64,000 bases of DNA, taken from assembly GCA_039654915.1 (NCBI GenBank), contig CM077594.1, positions 85,078,893 through 85,142,892 on the forward strand. The letters run 5' to 3'. Of this stretch, positions 38,501 to 49,321 are shown piece after piece (the stretch's first letter is position 1; the number at the start of each line of letters is the position of its first letter). The notes below the pieces were generated by a model. That model did no database searches, had not been told where the DNA came from, and saw only the letters and a program-made list of their open reading frames with translations. The translations under genes were made by a program, and so were the position numbers. The DNA is from Aquilaria yunnanensis (lineage: Eukaryota; Streptophyta; Magnoliopsida; Malvales; Thymelaeaceae).

Positions 38501-38690
38501 CACTACAGCCGGTTTGGAGAGGATAACAATTTATAAGAATTTTTTTCTTTAATGTATTTTACTGATTCTTGAACATGAAATATTAGTTTTAGTAAAAATT
38601 TTTAATTAGAGTAAATATAATAATTACTATGGAACCAACTGAATCATTAGTACGATACAAACTGATTTTACTATTCTTCATTATTGTTAT
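35560..38690. other. AT-rich spacer
   Basis: Very AT-rich. It contains a (TA)n run at about 36064-36086, long A- and T-runs, one exon-like piece (35670-35759, listed separately) and a 9-bp perfect inverted repeat at 38240-38264. Open frames around 37077-37788 are low-complexity and not supported. Confidence 0.5.
35670..35759 (-). pseudogene. Orphan exon candidate, unknown family
   Basis: On the minus strand a TGTTGTAG acceptor-like end is followed by 30 open codons (beginning IVIGNGTFVEKKDALKILL) and then GAG followed by GTATGTGAC, a strong donor. The codons look coding-like in an otherwise AT-rich spacer. I do not recognise the protein and see no neighbouring exon. Confidence 0.3.
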
Positions 38691-39193
38691 TTTTTAAAAG
38701 TCAGTAACTGTGTAAACATATGAATACAATCTAGTCTATGTATTTACAATTTATCATAAAGTAATTTTATACGAATGGGAATCAAATTTAAAACTTTGTG
38801 TATTTAGTGATTGTTATTATAATTTTAAAGGATAAGGGTAATTTAATCTCATACGAAATTGAGTGAAATTGAACAGGTTGTGTATCTATTTCTTATTATT
38901 TTTTTGAAAGCTAATAATTTTATAAGAACAAGAAAAAGTTAGAAGGTTTTTGTCTTTACTTCTCTTTACTATTATTTTATGGGAGTGAGTAATTTTATAA
39001 GATGTGGGTAAAACTTAAAAGGTTTGTGTGTTTACTATTCCTTATATTATTTTTATGAAAGTCTATAAATTTTTAAAAAGAATATAAAAACTTAATAGAT
39101 TTTTTTATTTACTACTTCTAGTGTTACTTTTATGCAAATTCATAATTTTGTAAGCATGAAAGTAAAAATTAAGAAATTTATGTATTTAATACC

Positions 39194-39224
<31 letters not shown>

Positions 39225-39547
39225 GGAGTCAGTGATTTCGTAAAAATGAGAGTAAAAGTTAAAAGATTTGTGTATTTACTATTGTTATTTTCATCTGTAC
39301 GGGAAATGGATAATTTTGTAAGATTTTAGTAAAACTCAAAAAGTTTGTGAATTTACCTCATGGTATTTTTTGAAAGTTTGTAATTTTGTAAAAATAATAG
39401 TAAAACTTAAAAATTTTGTGCATTTATTGGTTCTTGTGTTATTTTACTGAAAGTTGGTAATTTGATTACAACAAAAGTAAGTCTTAACAAGTATATGTAT
39501 TTACTAGTATTATTTATTATTTATTTGAAAGTCAGTAATTTTAGTAT
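38690..39547. repeat. Degenerate tandem repeat, about 70-95 bp period
   Basis: A unit close to GAAAGTCAGTAATTTTGTAA, then AAAGTAAAACTTAAAA, then GGTTTGTGTATTTACTA recurs about ten times, for example near 38906, 38984, 39057, 39131, 39226, 39303, 39371, 39451 and 39529. An (ATT)n microsatellite (39193-39224) is embedded. The Ogre-type element is inserted in the last unit. Confidence 0.65.
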
Positions 39548-40040
39548 TGTTGACACCCAATTTCGTCCGGCCATTAAAATAATTTTAAAAAAAAAATTAA
39601 ATAAAAAAAATTAAATAAAAAAATGTATTATTATTATTATTGTTATTATTATTACTAAATTTTTAAAATATATATATTTTTTTTAAGATTTGATATATGT
39701 GTGTATATGTGTATGTTTGAAAGAAAAAAAGAAAACTCCATAAAAATGACAAAATTTAAAAGTTTGAGGTAAAAATGACAAAATTAAGAAGTTTCAGGCA
39801 AAATTGACAAATTCTGAAAGTTCCAGGAGCATTTGGCAGTTTGTCACATAAAATTTTGAGCCTGCCGACGTTTTTGGCTCAAATTGACAGAAAACGACAA
39901 AATTGTCAAAATCAGAAGCTTCAGGAACTTATCCAGAGGCTGAGAGACGTAAAGGACTAAAATTGTCATTTTACCAATTTAAGAGATAAGTTTGAAATTT
40001 TTTATTAATTTATCCGTCCACAGTTCAGCCAAACTCCTTC

Positions 40041-40048
40041 TATAAATA
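40041..40048 (+). promoter_or_regulatory. LTR TATA box
   Basis: TATAAATA preceded by CTCCTTC, followed about 30 bases later by a CAGTGATGAACAC region suitable as a transcription start. The same site is at 61552-61559 in the other LTR. It would define R and U5 as the GC-rich leader and downstream repeat. Confidence 0.7.
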
Positions 40049-40198
40049 CCCCTCCAAATTCAGTGATGAACACAGAAAAAAATAGCAAAAAAACTTAGAG
40101 CTCCGTTTTAAAAAAAAAATAAAATTACAGCCCTTAGCCCCAGCCCTCTTCCCTTCTTCCCCAGAAAGCCAAAACTTTTTTTTCTTTTCTCTGTTCCG

Positions 40199-40545
40199 TC
40201 TCTCTCTCTCTCTCTCTCTCGCCGTGCCCACCACCGCCGTCCGCCGGCCACCACGCCTCCGCCCAGCCGTCCTGCCGCCGTCGTCCGGCCGTCCCGCCGC
40301 CGTCGCCGTCGTACCCAGCCTGACGTCCGCCGCCGCGCCGTTCCCCTTTTCTTCTTCTCTCCCTGCGCCGGCTGCTGCCCGCCGCTCCTCCACCGCCCTC
40401 CGCTTCGCGCCGTTGCCCCTCCGCCCGTGCTCGCCGTCGCCCTGCGCTTCCGCCCCCACGCCCTTGCGCCCCGTGCCCTCGCCGCCGCTCGCCTGGCTGC
40501 CCCTCCCTCCCCCCACGCCGTCCGTGTCGCGCCTCTTTCCTGGGA
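40199..40545 (+). other. GC-rich island with (CT)n in the LTR leader
   Basis: A (CT)n run at about 40199-40220 opens a strikingly GC-rich, CCG-repeat-like stretch inside an otherwise AT-rich LTR. It is duplicated at 61710-62056. Open frames on both strands encode Pro/Ala/Arg-rich low-complexity sequence and look like consequences of composition. In the transcript this would be the first part of the 5' leader. Confidence 0.75.
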
Positions 40546-40774
40546 TTCAAAAACAAAAACTAAAGGGTATAACTCTTGTTTCACCCATCATCTTTTCAAT
40601 TTCTTTCTATTAGGTCACTAACCTTTTTATTTTGTCTTTGCAGAAAATTAATTAACTAACTCATTTATTTTTTTACTTGTTTATTTATTTGTTTATTATT
40701 GTTATTATTACTAACCTTTTTTTTTTTTTTTGTTATTAGCAACTAACAACTAACTTGCTAATTTTTACTAACCT

Positions 40775-41270
40775 TTATTATTATTGTTGTTAATAATTAA
40801 TTAAATTGTCTAACTTTTATTTTTGTTGTAATTAATTAACTTAATTAAACTTGGCTAACTTTTATTTATTGTTGTTAATTAATTAACTTAATTAAACTTG
40901 GCTAACTTTTATTTATTGTTGTTAATTAATTAACTTAATTAAACTTGGCTAATTTTTATTTATTGTTGTTAATTAATTAACTTAATTAAACTTGGCTAAT
41001 TTTTATTTATTGTTGTTAATTAATTAACTTAATTAAACTTGGCTAACTTTTATTTATTGTTGTTAATTAATTAACTTAATTAAACTTGGCTAATTTTTAT
41101 TTATTGTTGTTAATTAATTAACTTAATTAAACTTGGCTAACTTTTATTTATTGTTGTTAATTAATTAACTTAATTAAACTTGGTTAATTTTTATTTATTG
41201 TTGTTAATTAATTAACTTAATTAAACTTGGCTAACTTTTATTATTGTTGTTAATTAATTAAATTAATTAA
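40775..41270 (+). repeat. 58-bp tandem repeat in the LTR
   Basis: About eight copies of a unit containing TTAATTAATTAACTTAATTA and then AACTTGGCTAACTTTTATTT. The same array is at about 62286-62781 in the 3' LTR. Confidence 0.85.
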
Positions 41271-43506
41271 ATTGTCTAACTTTTATTTTTGTTGTAATTA
41301 ATTAACTTAATTAACTTGACTAACTTTTTATTATTGTTGTTAACCATTAATTTAATTAAACTTGGCTAATTTTTATTATTGTTGTTAATTAATTTAATCT
41401 AACTTTTACTAACCTTTTTTATTGTTATTAACTAACTAATCCAACTAATCTAACTATATTAATTGTGCTAACTTTTATTATTATTGTGTTATTAAAGTGG
41501 ATGGCCAAAAAGCCCCACTTTATTAATTGAATTTTTTTTATGATTAAAAGATAAAAAAAGGAATTTTATGTGAATAATTTTCTAAAGGCTAATAAAAATT
41601 ACTTTTTTTTTATTTTGAAACAAAGTTTTTATTCCTTTTAATAAACAAACATAATGAAATAATTCAAAAATAAAATAAATAAATAAATAAACATAAAACC
41701 ATTCTTTTAATACATCTTTAAAATTAATAATTAATGAAATAAAAAAATTTAATTAAAACTCCATGACCAAATGATCCGCCAGGATCCATGGCTCGGAAAT
41801 ATTTTTAAAATAAAATATATAAATAAATTTTTTTTTTTCTTTATAAAAAATAAAAAAAAAAACTTTAGACTAATATATTAATTATCTATTAATATATAAT
41901 TTTTTTTAGTTTTCTTTATTAAAAAGAATAAAAAGCGTAAAATTTTTGAGTTAATATTTTTCAATAATATTTTATTTATTTCTTTTAAAAATATAATTTT
42001 TTTTAGTTTTCTTTATTAATAAAAAGAATGAAAAGAATAAAAATTTTGGGTTAATATGTTATTCAGTAATATTTTACTTATTAAAAGATATAACTTTTTG
42101 TTTCCTTTATAAAAATCTTAATCAAATAATTTCAAAATAATACAAAATAAAACAAAAATAATTGAATTTTCTCTTAAATATTTTTGACTTATTGATTAGA
42201 TATATTTTCAGAAATATAAATTAAAATAAAAAAAAAAAATCTTTCATCAAACAAAGAAGAATATAAAAATAAAAATATCAAGACTTTTGTTTTAAAATAC
42301 ATATAAGTTTTCGGTTAAATAATCTTTTATTCCAAAAATAAATTAAATAAATATCAAAACTTTTCTTCTTTTGTTTAAAATTTTTGATTCTCTTAATAAA
42401 AAAAAATAATAATAAAAAAATAATAAAAAATAAAAATTTTTTTAGTTCATGGTATATTGGCTGGAAACTGTCTCGTGCCCGCTTTTGAGCTGCTTCACCT
42501 GGTGAAGAGGGTCTGGCTGAGTAACAACGCCCCGTACCATGATCAAAATTTTTATTTTTAAACTCTTTAATTCTTTTAAATTAACTTCTTATTAAATAAA
42601 AATTAATTATTATTTTTTTTAATTCTTTTATAAATTGAGTAATCCTTTAAAATAATAAATATCTTTCATTAAACAAGAAAAACAAAAAAAGTAAACAAGA
42701 AAAAAAAGAAATATAAGAAAAAGAAAAGAAAGATAAAAGAAAGAAAAAGAAAAAGCAAAGAAAGAAAGAAAAGAATAAAAAAGAAAGAAAGAAAAGAATA
42801 AAAAAGAAAGAAAAGAAAAGAAATTAAAAGAAATTAAAAAAAAGAAGTAAAAATAAGTAAAAAAAGAAGAAAAAGAAAGAAAGTAAAAAAAGAAGTAAAA
42901 AATATAAAGATAAATTTTTTAGTTAGTATTAAAAATCATTCATAAACAAAAAGAATTACCATTTAAAAATTAATTTCATAATAATAAGAATTAAATAATT
43001 ACGATAAATCAATTTCCATATCCGGATGATCCGGTAGGATCTACGGTTTGGAAAATATCAAACTTTTTAAAATAAACAAATTAAATAAACAGATAAAAAT
43101 CCATATTTTTACAATATGGATAAAATTGTTTAAAATTTCATCAAATTCCGTGTCCAAATGACTCGGCAGAGTCCATGGTTCGGAATCAAAATCTTCCGTG
43201 TCCAAATGACTCGGCAGAGTCCATGGTTCGGAAGTATAAAATTCTATACAAATTAATTTCCAAAAATCCGCATTCAACTAATTCAGTTAAAATTTCTAGT
43301 TTGAAAATTAACTGAATTTTTTTTAAGCAAAGTAAAACAAAATTAAAATCAACTAAGGTGCCAATTTTGGGCGCTATAACAATATTGTTTTAGCGTAACC
43401 GTACTCCCGATCCCCGAACTCTCGCAGACCATATTTTAAGGTATCCAATCGACCTGAGCGAAAACCGATTGGTGGCGACTCCAGAAAACCCGACGTTGCC
43501 ACAGCT

Positions 43507-43525
43507 TGGCGACTCCGCTGGGGAG
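43507..43525 (+). promoter_or_regulatory. Primer-binding site of the Ogre-type element
   Basis: TGGCGACTCCGCTGGGGAG starts three bases after the LTR end. Ogre elements are known to use an arginine tRNA primer; I did not check complementarity to a specific tRNA. A similar phrase TGGCGACTCCAG lies about 35 bases upstream, inside the LTR end. Confidence 0.75.
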
Positions 43526-44126
43526 TCGACGTTAGTGAGTCGAGCCTAAAGTTGATTTGTTTTTATTTACTTTGCTTTACTATTATGTGGATTTATATAT
43601 TATATTTACTTAAGTAAACATGCATAATGCATTCACAAAATGAAGCTCTATACCCGAGCTTCCTTAAATCAAACACGATTCTTTCTAAGCGGAATTGGTG
43701 TTGCTGTCCTTGTGAGGCCACGGTCTCCAAGCCTTCACCGGTTTCAAAGTAGCAAAGTAGTGTATTGCCTTCTGAGACGGTTAGTCTCTGCATGGGCCCA
43801 CGAAAAGCTACGACTCGAATTAATCCATTCCTTACATAAACCCTAGAGGGTAAGGAATCGGGCCGTCACTATGATTCAGTGACGGGATTCGGGAACTATC
43901 CCTTGCCTTTTTGATAAACCACCTTCTGCATGTAGAATTCCTTACTCCACCTTAGAACCAGCCATTAAGAATTTCCCATACCTCGGTTCCCATTTCCATA
44001 GGTTTTGTTTTATCTATATGTTTGTATGATCCTATGTGTTATTTTTTACTAACTCTATTTTTCCTTATTTTTCCGGCATATACATTTCATCATTAAAGAT
44101 AAGTATTTGGTGAAAGAACTATTATC
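43526..44126 (+). other. Untranslated leader before ORF1
   Basis: About 600 bases between primer-binding site and ORF1 with no supported coding sequence. Packaging or dimerisation signals would be expected here, but I cannot point to one. Confidence 0.5.
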
Positions 44127-45821
44127 ATGGATATTCTCGATTATCTTCCCACGGCTGTTACTGGATCATGGAATGACACGGTAATCGAAACTCAGCCTGA
44201 AGCTATGGAATATTCCGAAACGGCTCAAAAGCTTCACGGAGATGCTCTGACATCCCATTCTCACGTACAGCTTAAGGACCAGGTATCGGTCCGGATAAAT
44301 CAGAACGACACCACGGAATTATTGCAAGTCTGGAATAGTTGGAATTCTGCTGATCGGGAAGCTTTTACGGCAAAATATGGTCACATCACTTGCCTACTAA
44401 AGGTTACCGTTGATGCATCACTTGTCCGGGCTCTAATACAATTTTGGGATCCATTTTATCGATGCTTTTCTTTCGATAAGATGGATCTGGTTCCAACCAT
44501 TGAAGAATACAACAGCCTCTTGGGTTGGTCCTCCGACTATCCAATCGAGACTTATCAACATGATAGAAGAACGGAGCCTCATCGAGCCCTAGCAAAATTA
44601 TTGGATATGCCAGCTTCCAGTCTTCAAACCAAGTTTGCAACAAAAGGATCTCGAAAATTTATCAGTTGGATCGACTTAAAACAATTAAGTCACGTTCTCC
44701 CTCAGAAAAATCAACGACGCAAGCTTTTCGCCTTGGCGATATATGGCCTGGTAGTCTTCCCAAGAATCGTCGGATTCATTGAAGGAGACATCATTACACT
44801 ATTTGAGCAAATCTGCAATGCTCAAATAAATCCGACCTCAGTAATATTATGTGAAACTATCAGGGCATTAAACTTTTGTCGCCAAAGAGGGGGCAAATTC
44901 ATAGGATGTTCACATCTCCTCAACATTTGGATCAAAAGCCACCTTCCTTGTGAGAAGCAACATTTTGGAAATCGCTTTTCAAAGGACTTCATCCCAATCG
45001 AAGCCTTTTTGAAAAGTGAAACCATTCATCACGACAGCAAGGAAGCATGGGTTGATTATTTCAAGAACATCACCGAATTCCAAATTGAATGGAGAGCCCC
45101 CTGGTCTACCTCCACCCGCATTGTCTACCGATGCGGCAATTGCCCGTGGGTTCCTCTCTTAGGTATATGGGGAGGAACAAGTTATGCCCCAGCTCAAGTA
45201 CGAAAACAATTTGGGTCCATGCAATTTATACCCATGACGCATAATCTGAGTAAGTTGGAATTTTCACACGAAGATCCAAATTCAAATAAGCTCGCAATGG
45301 GTATTTCAGTTGCCTGGAAAAGAATTTTCATATTGAAGTCGGGGCCTATTATTTCTCCCACTGCTTATTATGAATGGAGAAATAACCGGAAGGAAGGAAT
45401 AGTTCTATCTGAAGAGGTCATCAGAAAATTGGCGAAAAGAGAGTTGGAGAAAGAACTAGAGGAAGAAAAGGAGAAGAACAAGAGGATGCTCCTTGACATG
45501 CAACAGCTCGATCACAAAACACAACTCCTCGAAGAGAAAGTTGAATACCAAAAACAAGTCATCTCCCAATTGGTTGATGAAACCGATCAAAAAGAGATGA
45601 GAGTCAGATACTGGGAAGATCAATACAGATTTTCTCAAGATCAATTGCAAACATTTTTGGTAGAAGTCAGAAAAGTTACAGAACAAGCCCAACTAATGGG
45701 CGAAGAAGCCAAGGAGTTAGAAGAACTGAGCTGTCCTACTCCATCAGTAAATGTTCAAAGAATGATGGAGTTCATATCTAAGGCCAGAAAGCAGTATTGT
45801 ACTTTGGGTCGTTTCTTTTAA
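44127..45821 (+). CDS. Ogre ORF1 protein (564 aa), DUF7745/plant-mobile-domain-like
   Basis: An intact frame upstream of gag, in the place where Ogre-type elements carry an extra ORF of unknown function. Residues about 60-400 resemble the plant mobile domain/DUF7745 family: VRALIQFWDPFYRCFSFDKM, VPTIEEYNSLLGW, FALAIYGLVVFPRIVGFIEG and a LLNIWIKSHLPC segment. From about residue 430 to 545 there is a strongly charged heptad-rich region (RELEKELEEEKEKNKRMLLD onward), a coiled coil likely to mediate self-association. No catalytic motif or signal peptide is visible. The start ATG at 44127 follows a non-coding leader and no nearer in-frame ATG better fits the family. The gap to gag is 188 bases, so gag needs re-initiation, its own leader or splicing. 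Confidence 0.88.
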   Translation: MDILDYLPTAVTGSWNDTVIETQPEAMEYSETAQKLHGDALTSHSHVQLKDQVSVRINQNDTTELLQVWNSWNSADREAFTAKYGHITCLLKVTVDASLVRALIQFWDPFYRCFSFDKMDLVPTIEEYNSLLGWSSDYPIETYQHDRRTEPHRALAKLLDMPASSLQTKFATKGSRKFISWIDLKQLSHVLPQKNQRRKLFALAIYGLVVFPRIVGFIEGDIITLFEQICNAQINPTSVILCETIRALNFCRQRGGKFIGCSHLLNIWIKSHLPCEKQHFGNRFSKDFIPIEAFLKSETIHHDSKEAWVDYFKNITEFQIEWRAPWSTSTRIVYRCGNCPWVPLLGIWGGTSYAPAQVRKQFGSMQFIPMTHNLSKLEFSHEDPNSNKLAMGISVAWKRIFILKSGPIISPTAYYEWRNNRKEGIVLSEEVIRKLAKRELEKELEEEKEKNKRMLLDMQQLDHKTQLLEEKVEYQKQVISQLVDETDQKEMRVRYWEDQYRFSQDQLQTFLVEVRKVTEQAQLMGEEAKELEELSCPTPSVNVQRMMEFISKARKQYCTLGRFF

Positions 45822-46009
45822 ACAAACCTTTTGCTGAATGTAATTGAGAAATTCCATTATAGTTCTTCTTTCACCAAGTATTTACAATATTCATGCATGC
45901 ATCCATCACATCAATCATACACACATAGAATCTAATAAAATAAATATTCCTTTAAAAGGGTAAAATTGGACCTCAACACCGATATTCAACTCGACTCCAA
46001 ACAAGATTA

Positions 46010-49000
46010 ATGGCAGAACAAGCCGAAGGACGTCTCATGGAGATGGAGTCCAAGATTGAAAGTATGTCAGAACAGATGAGACAATTGATGGAATTAATCA
46101 AAGGGAAAGCAACTCAAGTCCCCATCAAAGAAGTGCAAGATCCCACTTATCCCCCGGGATTCACCCCGCAACGAGTCTCAGTCCAAGAAAACCTGTTTCA
46201 AGAATCAGGACCGTCTGCTAGTGTTCACCTGAAACAGGACACTGTACAGGAAGAGAAGAAGACATTACCAAAAGAAGAAGCAGAATCTCAAAAACTCGAA
46301 ACAATAGAAAAGCGACTACGAGCCATTGAAGGAGGCACTATATTCGGATCTCTCTCGGTAGATGACCTCTGCTTAGTGCCAGATGTCGTAATCCCTTCAG
46401 ATTTTAAGGTGCCAGATTTCGTGAAATACGATGGAACGAGTGATCCCATCACTCACATCACATTGTTCCTAAGGAGACTACAACCACTTACAAAAGATGA
46501 AAAGGTGTGGATTGCACTTTTTCAGGAAAGTCTCACAAAATCAGCATTACAGTGGTATCTAAGCCAAGGTCCAAGGAACATAAAAACTTGGAATGACCTT
46601 GCTCAGGCCTTCATCGGCAACTATAAACACGTTATGGACTTGGCTCCGGATCGCCAAACTCTCCAAAACATGGAGAAGAAAAAGCTAGAAACTTTCAAGG
46701 AATATGCGCAGCGGTGGAGGGACTTAGCTGCACAGGTTCAGCCACCCATGACAGAAAGAGAAATGGTCACTTTGTTTGTCCAGACACTGAAATACCCATA
46801 TTATGACAAACTTATTGGCAATGCGGCAACTAACTTCTCCGACGTAGTAATGTCTGGAGAAAGGATCGAGCATGGTATCAGGACTGGGAAGATTACTGAA
46901 TCCTTTAGCGATCCTATGAAAAGAGGAGGACCTTCCAGAAGAAAAGATGAAGAAATACAACAAATAGGAAGAGGAAGAGGGATTCCCTTCGTGGGCACTG
47001 TGGCCACCGGACCTCGCCTATCCTATTCTGCCAATAAGCCCAATTATTATCCTACCAATAGGCCCAATGATTATCCTCCCAATAGGCCCAATGATTATCT
47101 TCCCAATAGACCCAACAATTATCCTCCCAACAGACCTAATCAGTTACGGCCACCTGTTCCAACTCCTCCAGTACCTGCACCAAGACCAAGAGAAATCTTC
47201 GCACCAATTCCCATGACTTACACTGAGCTGTATCCAAAACTCATCGAAAGTCAACTTATTCGCCCAATCCCTACAAGGCCATTGGAACCCCCGTATCCAA
47301 GGTGGTATGACCCTAACATAAATTGCCCATATCATGATGGTACCGTGGGCCACGGACTGGAAAATTGCATAGCATTGAAGCGTATAGTCCAACAATTAAT
47401 TGAGTCAAAGTGGTTGGACTTTTCCGATGAACCAAACGTCACTCATAATCCATTGCCTCCTCATCAAGCCAAACCAGTCAATATGATGGAAGAATACTGG
47501 CCGATGAAGAAAACAGTCAATGATATCATAACCCCTCTTAAGCATGTATATTCATGCCTTGTGAAAGAAGGGATTATCATAGGAAAGTCTTCTGGAAATA
47601 AAGAAGTCGAGGATGAGGAGTGGTGCAACTTTCATAACAGTAAGAGTCATTCTATCCAAGAATGCCCAGAATTCCGTAAAAGTCTACAAAGTCTTATGGA
47701 CTCCTCCCAAATCATCGTTTTTATGTCAGATAAAGAGGATGACGTGAATGTGATAATTAAAGAACAAGAAGTCAATATCATGCCAAGACCACTAGTCATT
47801 CCAATATCAAAATCTGCTCTCAAGCCTTTAAGAATTCAAGTTCCAAAGCCATTCCCGTACAAATCAGACAAAACTGTTCCATGGAACTATGGCTATACTT
47901 CTAACATCACATCAACTCCGTTAGAAGTTGGGGGCATGACTAGAAGCGGTCGGTGTTATTCTCCCGAGCAAATGAACAAGCTCCAACAAGAGAAGAATGT
48001 TACGGATCCAGCAAATGGACCTATTAACACATCTAAAGAGCAAGAGATGCCTCGAGCAGTAACAGATGAACAAGCTACTGAGTTTCTCAAACTCATAAAG
48101 CAAAGTGAATACAGTATCGTGGAGCAGTTGAACCGTCTGCCAGCAAAGATCTCCATACTTTCATTACTCTTAAGTTCTGATGTCCATCGAGAAGCTCTTC
48201 TCAAAGTCCTGAATAAGGCTTATGTTGAACAAGATATCTCCGTGAACAACTTTGACCACCTTGTCAACAACATCACGGCACAAAATCTCATCACATTCAC
48301 TGACGATGAAATACCAGCAGAAGGAAGGGGTCACTCTAAGGCTCTGCATATTTCGATTAAATACAAAGATCGGATTATGGCCAGAGTTCTTATCGACAAT
48401 GGGTCAGCTCTAAATGTAATGCCACTCGAAACCTTACATAAGATTGGTTTAGACCCATCATACCTCAACAACAGTCATATTGTTGTTCGAGCATTTGACG
48501 GAACGAAGAGAGATGTTGTTGGAGAAATAGAGCTACCAATAGGGATTGGTCCCTGTCTTTTCCACATCACATTCCAAGTCATGGATATTTGTCCATCTTA
48601 TACTTGCCTGCTGGGAAGACCATGGATCCATATGGCCGGAGCAATTCCTTCTTCATTACACCAGAAAATGAAATTCATTATTGAAGGAAAGATAATCACG
48701 GTCTTCGCTGAAGAAGACATCCTGCTATCAAGACCTGCGGATGCTCAATATGTCGAAGTCAATGAAAATATACCTGATTGCTCCTTCAGGTCTTTTGAGA
48801 TTGTCAATGCTGCTTATGTCAGCGAATATGGAGAAGAACCCATTCCTAGCATCTCTAAAACAAGTCGCATGGTTGCCAAACTCATGATAAAAGGAGGATA
48901 CTCACCGGGGTTAGGACTGGGACAAGATTTACAAGGAATCACAGAACCATTGAAAATCACCACAAATGAAGGGAAATACGGCCTAGGCTTCACACCGACA

Positions 49001-49321
49001 AGACATGATAAAATGAAGGCAATAGCTGAAAAGAGAGAAAAGAGGATTGCACGATTAACAGGGCATCCTCTCCAGGAAAGAAATCTGGATATCCCTGAAA
49101 TCACCGAAACGTTCGTGAGTGGTGGTCTCATTCCAAAAAATGACAATGAAGGCAAGCTGACTATCAACATCAACAAGTCTTTTGAAAGTCTTTCTATTCA
49201 GGCAATCATCAGCGATTCACCTGAAGAGGAGGAGCTTGTTCAACCTTGTGGCCCACGGGATGTGCTGAACAATTGGGAGGCGATAGAACTGCCTGTTATA
49301 ATCGAAAGCTTTCCAAAGTAA
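46010..49321 (+). CDS. Ogre gag-protease (1103 aa)
   Basis: Order of parts: an N-terminal coiled coil (MEMESKIESMSEQMRQLMEL); the retrotransposon gag domain at about 130-290 (FVKYDGTSDPITHITLFLRR, QWYLSQGPRNIKTWNDLAQA); a tandem NRPNxYPP repeat at about 341-378; two CxxH-type knuckles (CPYHDGTVGHGLENC near 437 and CNFHNSKSHSIQEC near 539); an aspartic protease with IDNGSALNV, catalytic Asp796; and a G-patch-like glycine segment (MIKGGYSPGLGLGQDLQG) near 955. G-patch modules next to retroviral-type proteases are known in some retroelements. The frame ends TAA at 49319-49321, and a 5' splice site overlaps the stop (GT at 49318-49319), so splicing would remove the stop and continue into pol. Confidence 0.94.
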   Translation: MAEQAEGRLMEMESKIESMSEQMRQLMELIKGKATQVPIKEVQDPTYPPGFTPQRVSVQENLFQESGPSASVHLKQDTVQEEKKTLPKEEAESQKLETIEKRLRAIEGGTIFGSLSVDDLCLVPDVVIPSDFKVPDFVKYDGTSDPITHITLFLRRLQPLTKDEKVWIALFQESLTKSALQWYLSQGPRNIKTWNDLAQAFIGNYKHVMDLAPDRQTLQNMEKKKLETFKEYAQRWRDLAAQVQPPMTEREMVTLFVQTLKYPYYDKLIGNAATNFSDVVMSGERIEHGIRTGKITESFSDPMKRGGPSRRKDEEIQQIGRGRGIPFVGTVATGPRLSYSANKPNYYPTNRPNDYPPNRPNDYLPNRPNNYPPNRPNQLRPPVPTPPVPAPRPREIFAPIPMTYTELYPKLIESQLIRPIPTRPLEPPYPRWYDPNINCPYHDGTVGHGLENCIALKRIVQQLIESKWLDFSDEPNVTHNPLPPHQAKPVNMMEEYWPMKKTVNDIITPLKHVYSCLVKEGIIIGKSSGNKEVEDEEWCNFHNSKSHSIQECPEFRKSLQSLMDSSQIIVFMSDKEDDVNVIIKEQEVNIMPRPLVIPISKSALKPLRIQVPKPFPYKSDKTVPWNYGYTSNITSTPLEVGGMTRSGRCYSPEQMNKLQQEKNVTDPANGPINTSKEQEMPRAVTDEQATEFLKLIKQSEYSIVEQLNRLPAKISILSLLLSSDVHREALLKVLNKAYVEQDISVNNFDHLVNNITAQNLITFTDDEIPAEGRGHSKALHISIKYKDRIMARVLIDNGSALNVMPLETLHKIGLDPSYLNNSHIVVRAFDGTKRDVVGEIELPIGIGPCLFHITFQVMDICPSYTCLLGRPWIHMAGAIPSSLHQKMKFIIEGKIITVFAEEDILLSRPADAQYVEVNENIPDCSFRSFEIVNAAYVSEYGEEPIPSISKTSRMVAKLMIKGGYSPGLGLGQDLQGITEPLKITTNEGKYGLGFTPTRHDKMKAIAEKREKRIARLTGHPLQERNLDIPEITETFVSGGLIPKNDNEGKLTININKSFESLSIQAIISDSPEEEELVQPCGPRDVLNNWEAIELPVIIESFPK

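Larger units (their letters stand above)
39548..43503 (+). repeat. 5' LTR of the Ogre-type element (3956 bp)
   Basis: Begins TGTTGACACCCAATTTCG and ends GACGTTGCCACA, just before the primer-binding site. Up to position 42491 it can be compared with 61059-64000. I find only two differences, 1-base length changes in homopolymers at about 41828-41838 and 41852-41862. It includes a TATA box, a GC-rich leader, a 58-bp tandem repeat, purine-rich AAAG runs at 42700-42900 and four copies of a 38-bp motif. Confidence 0.92.

Noticed and set aside
40040..40584. Antisense open frames of 140-158 codons (Gly/Arg-rich) in the LTR
   Set aside because: They mirror the GC-rich leader, overlap one another in all frames, and recur identically at 61551-62095 because the LTR is repeated. 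No domain or codon signal supports a gene.
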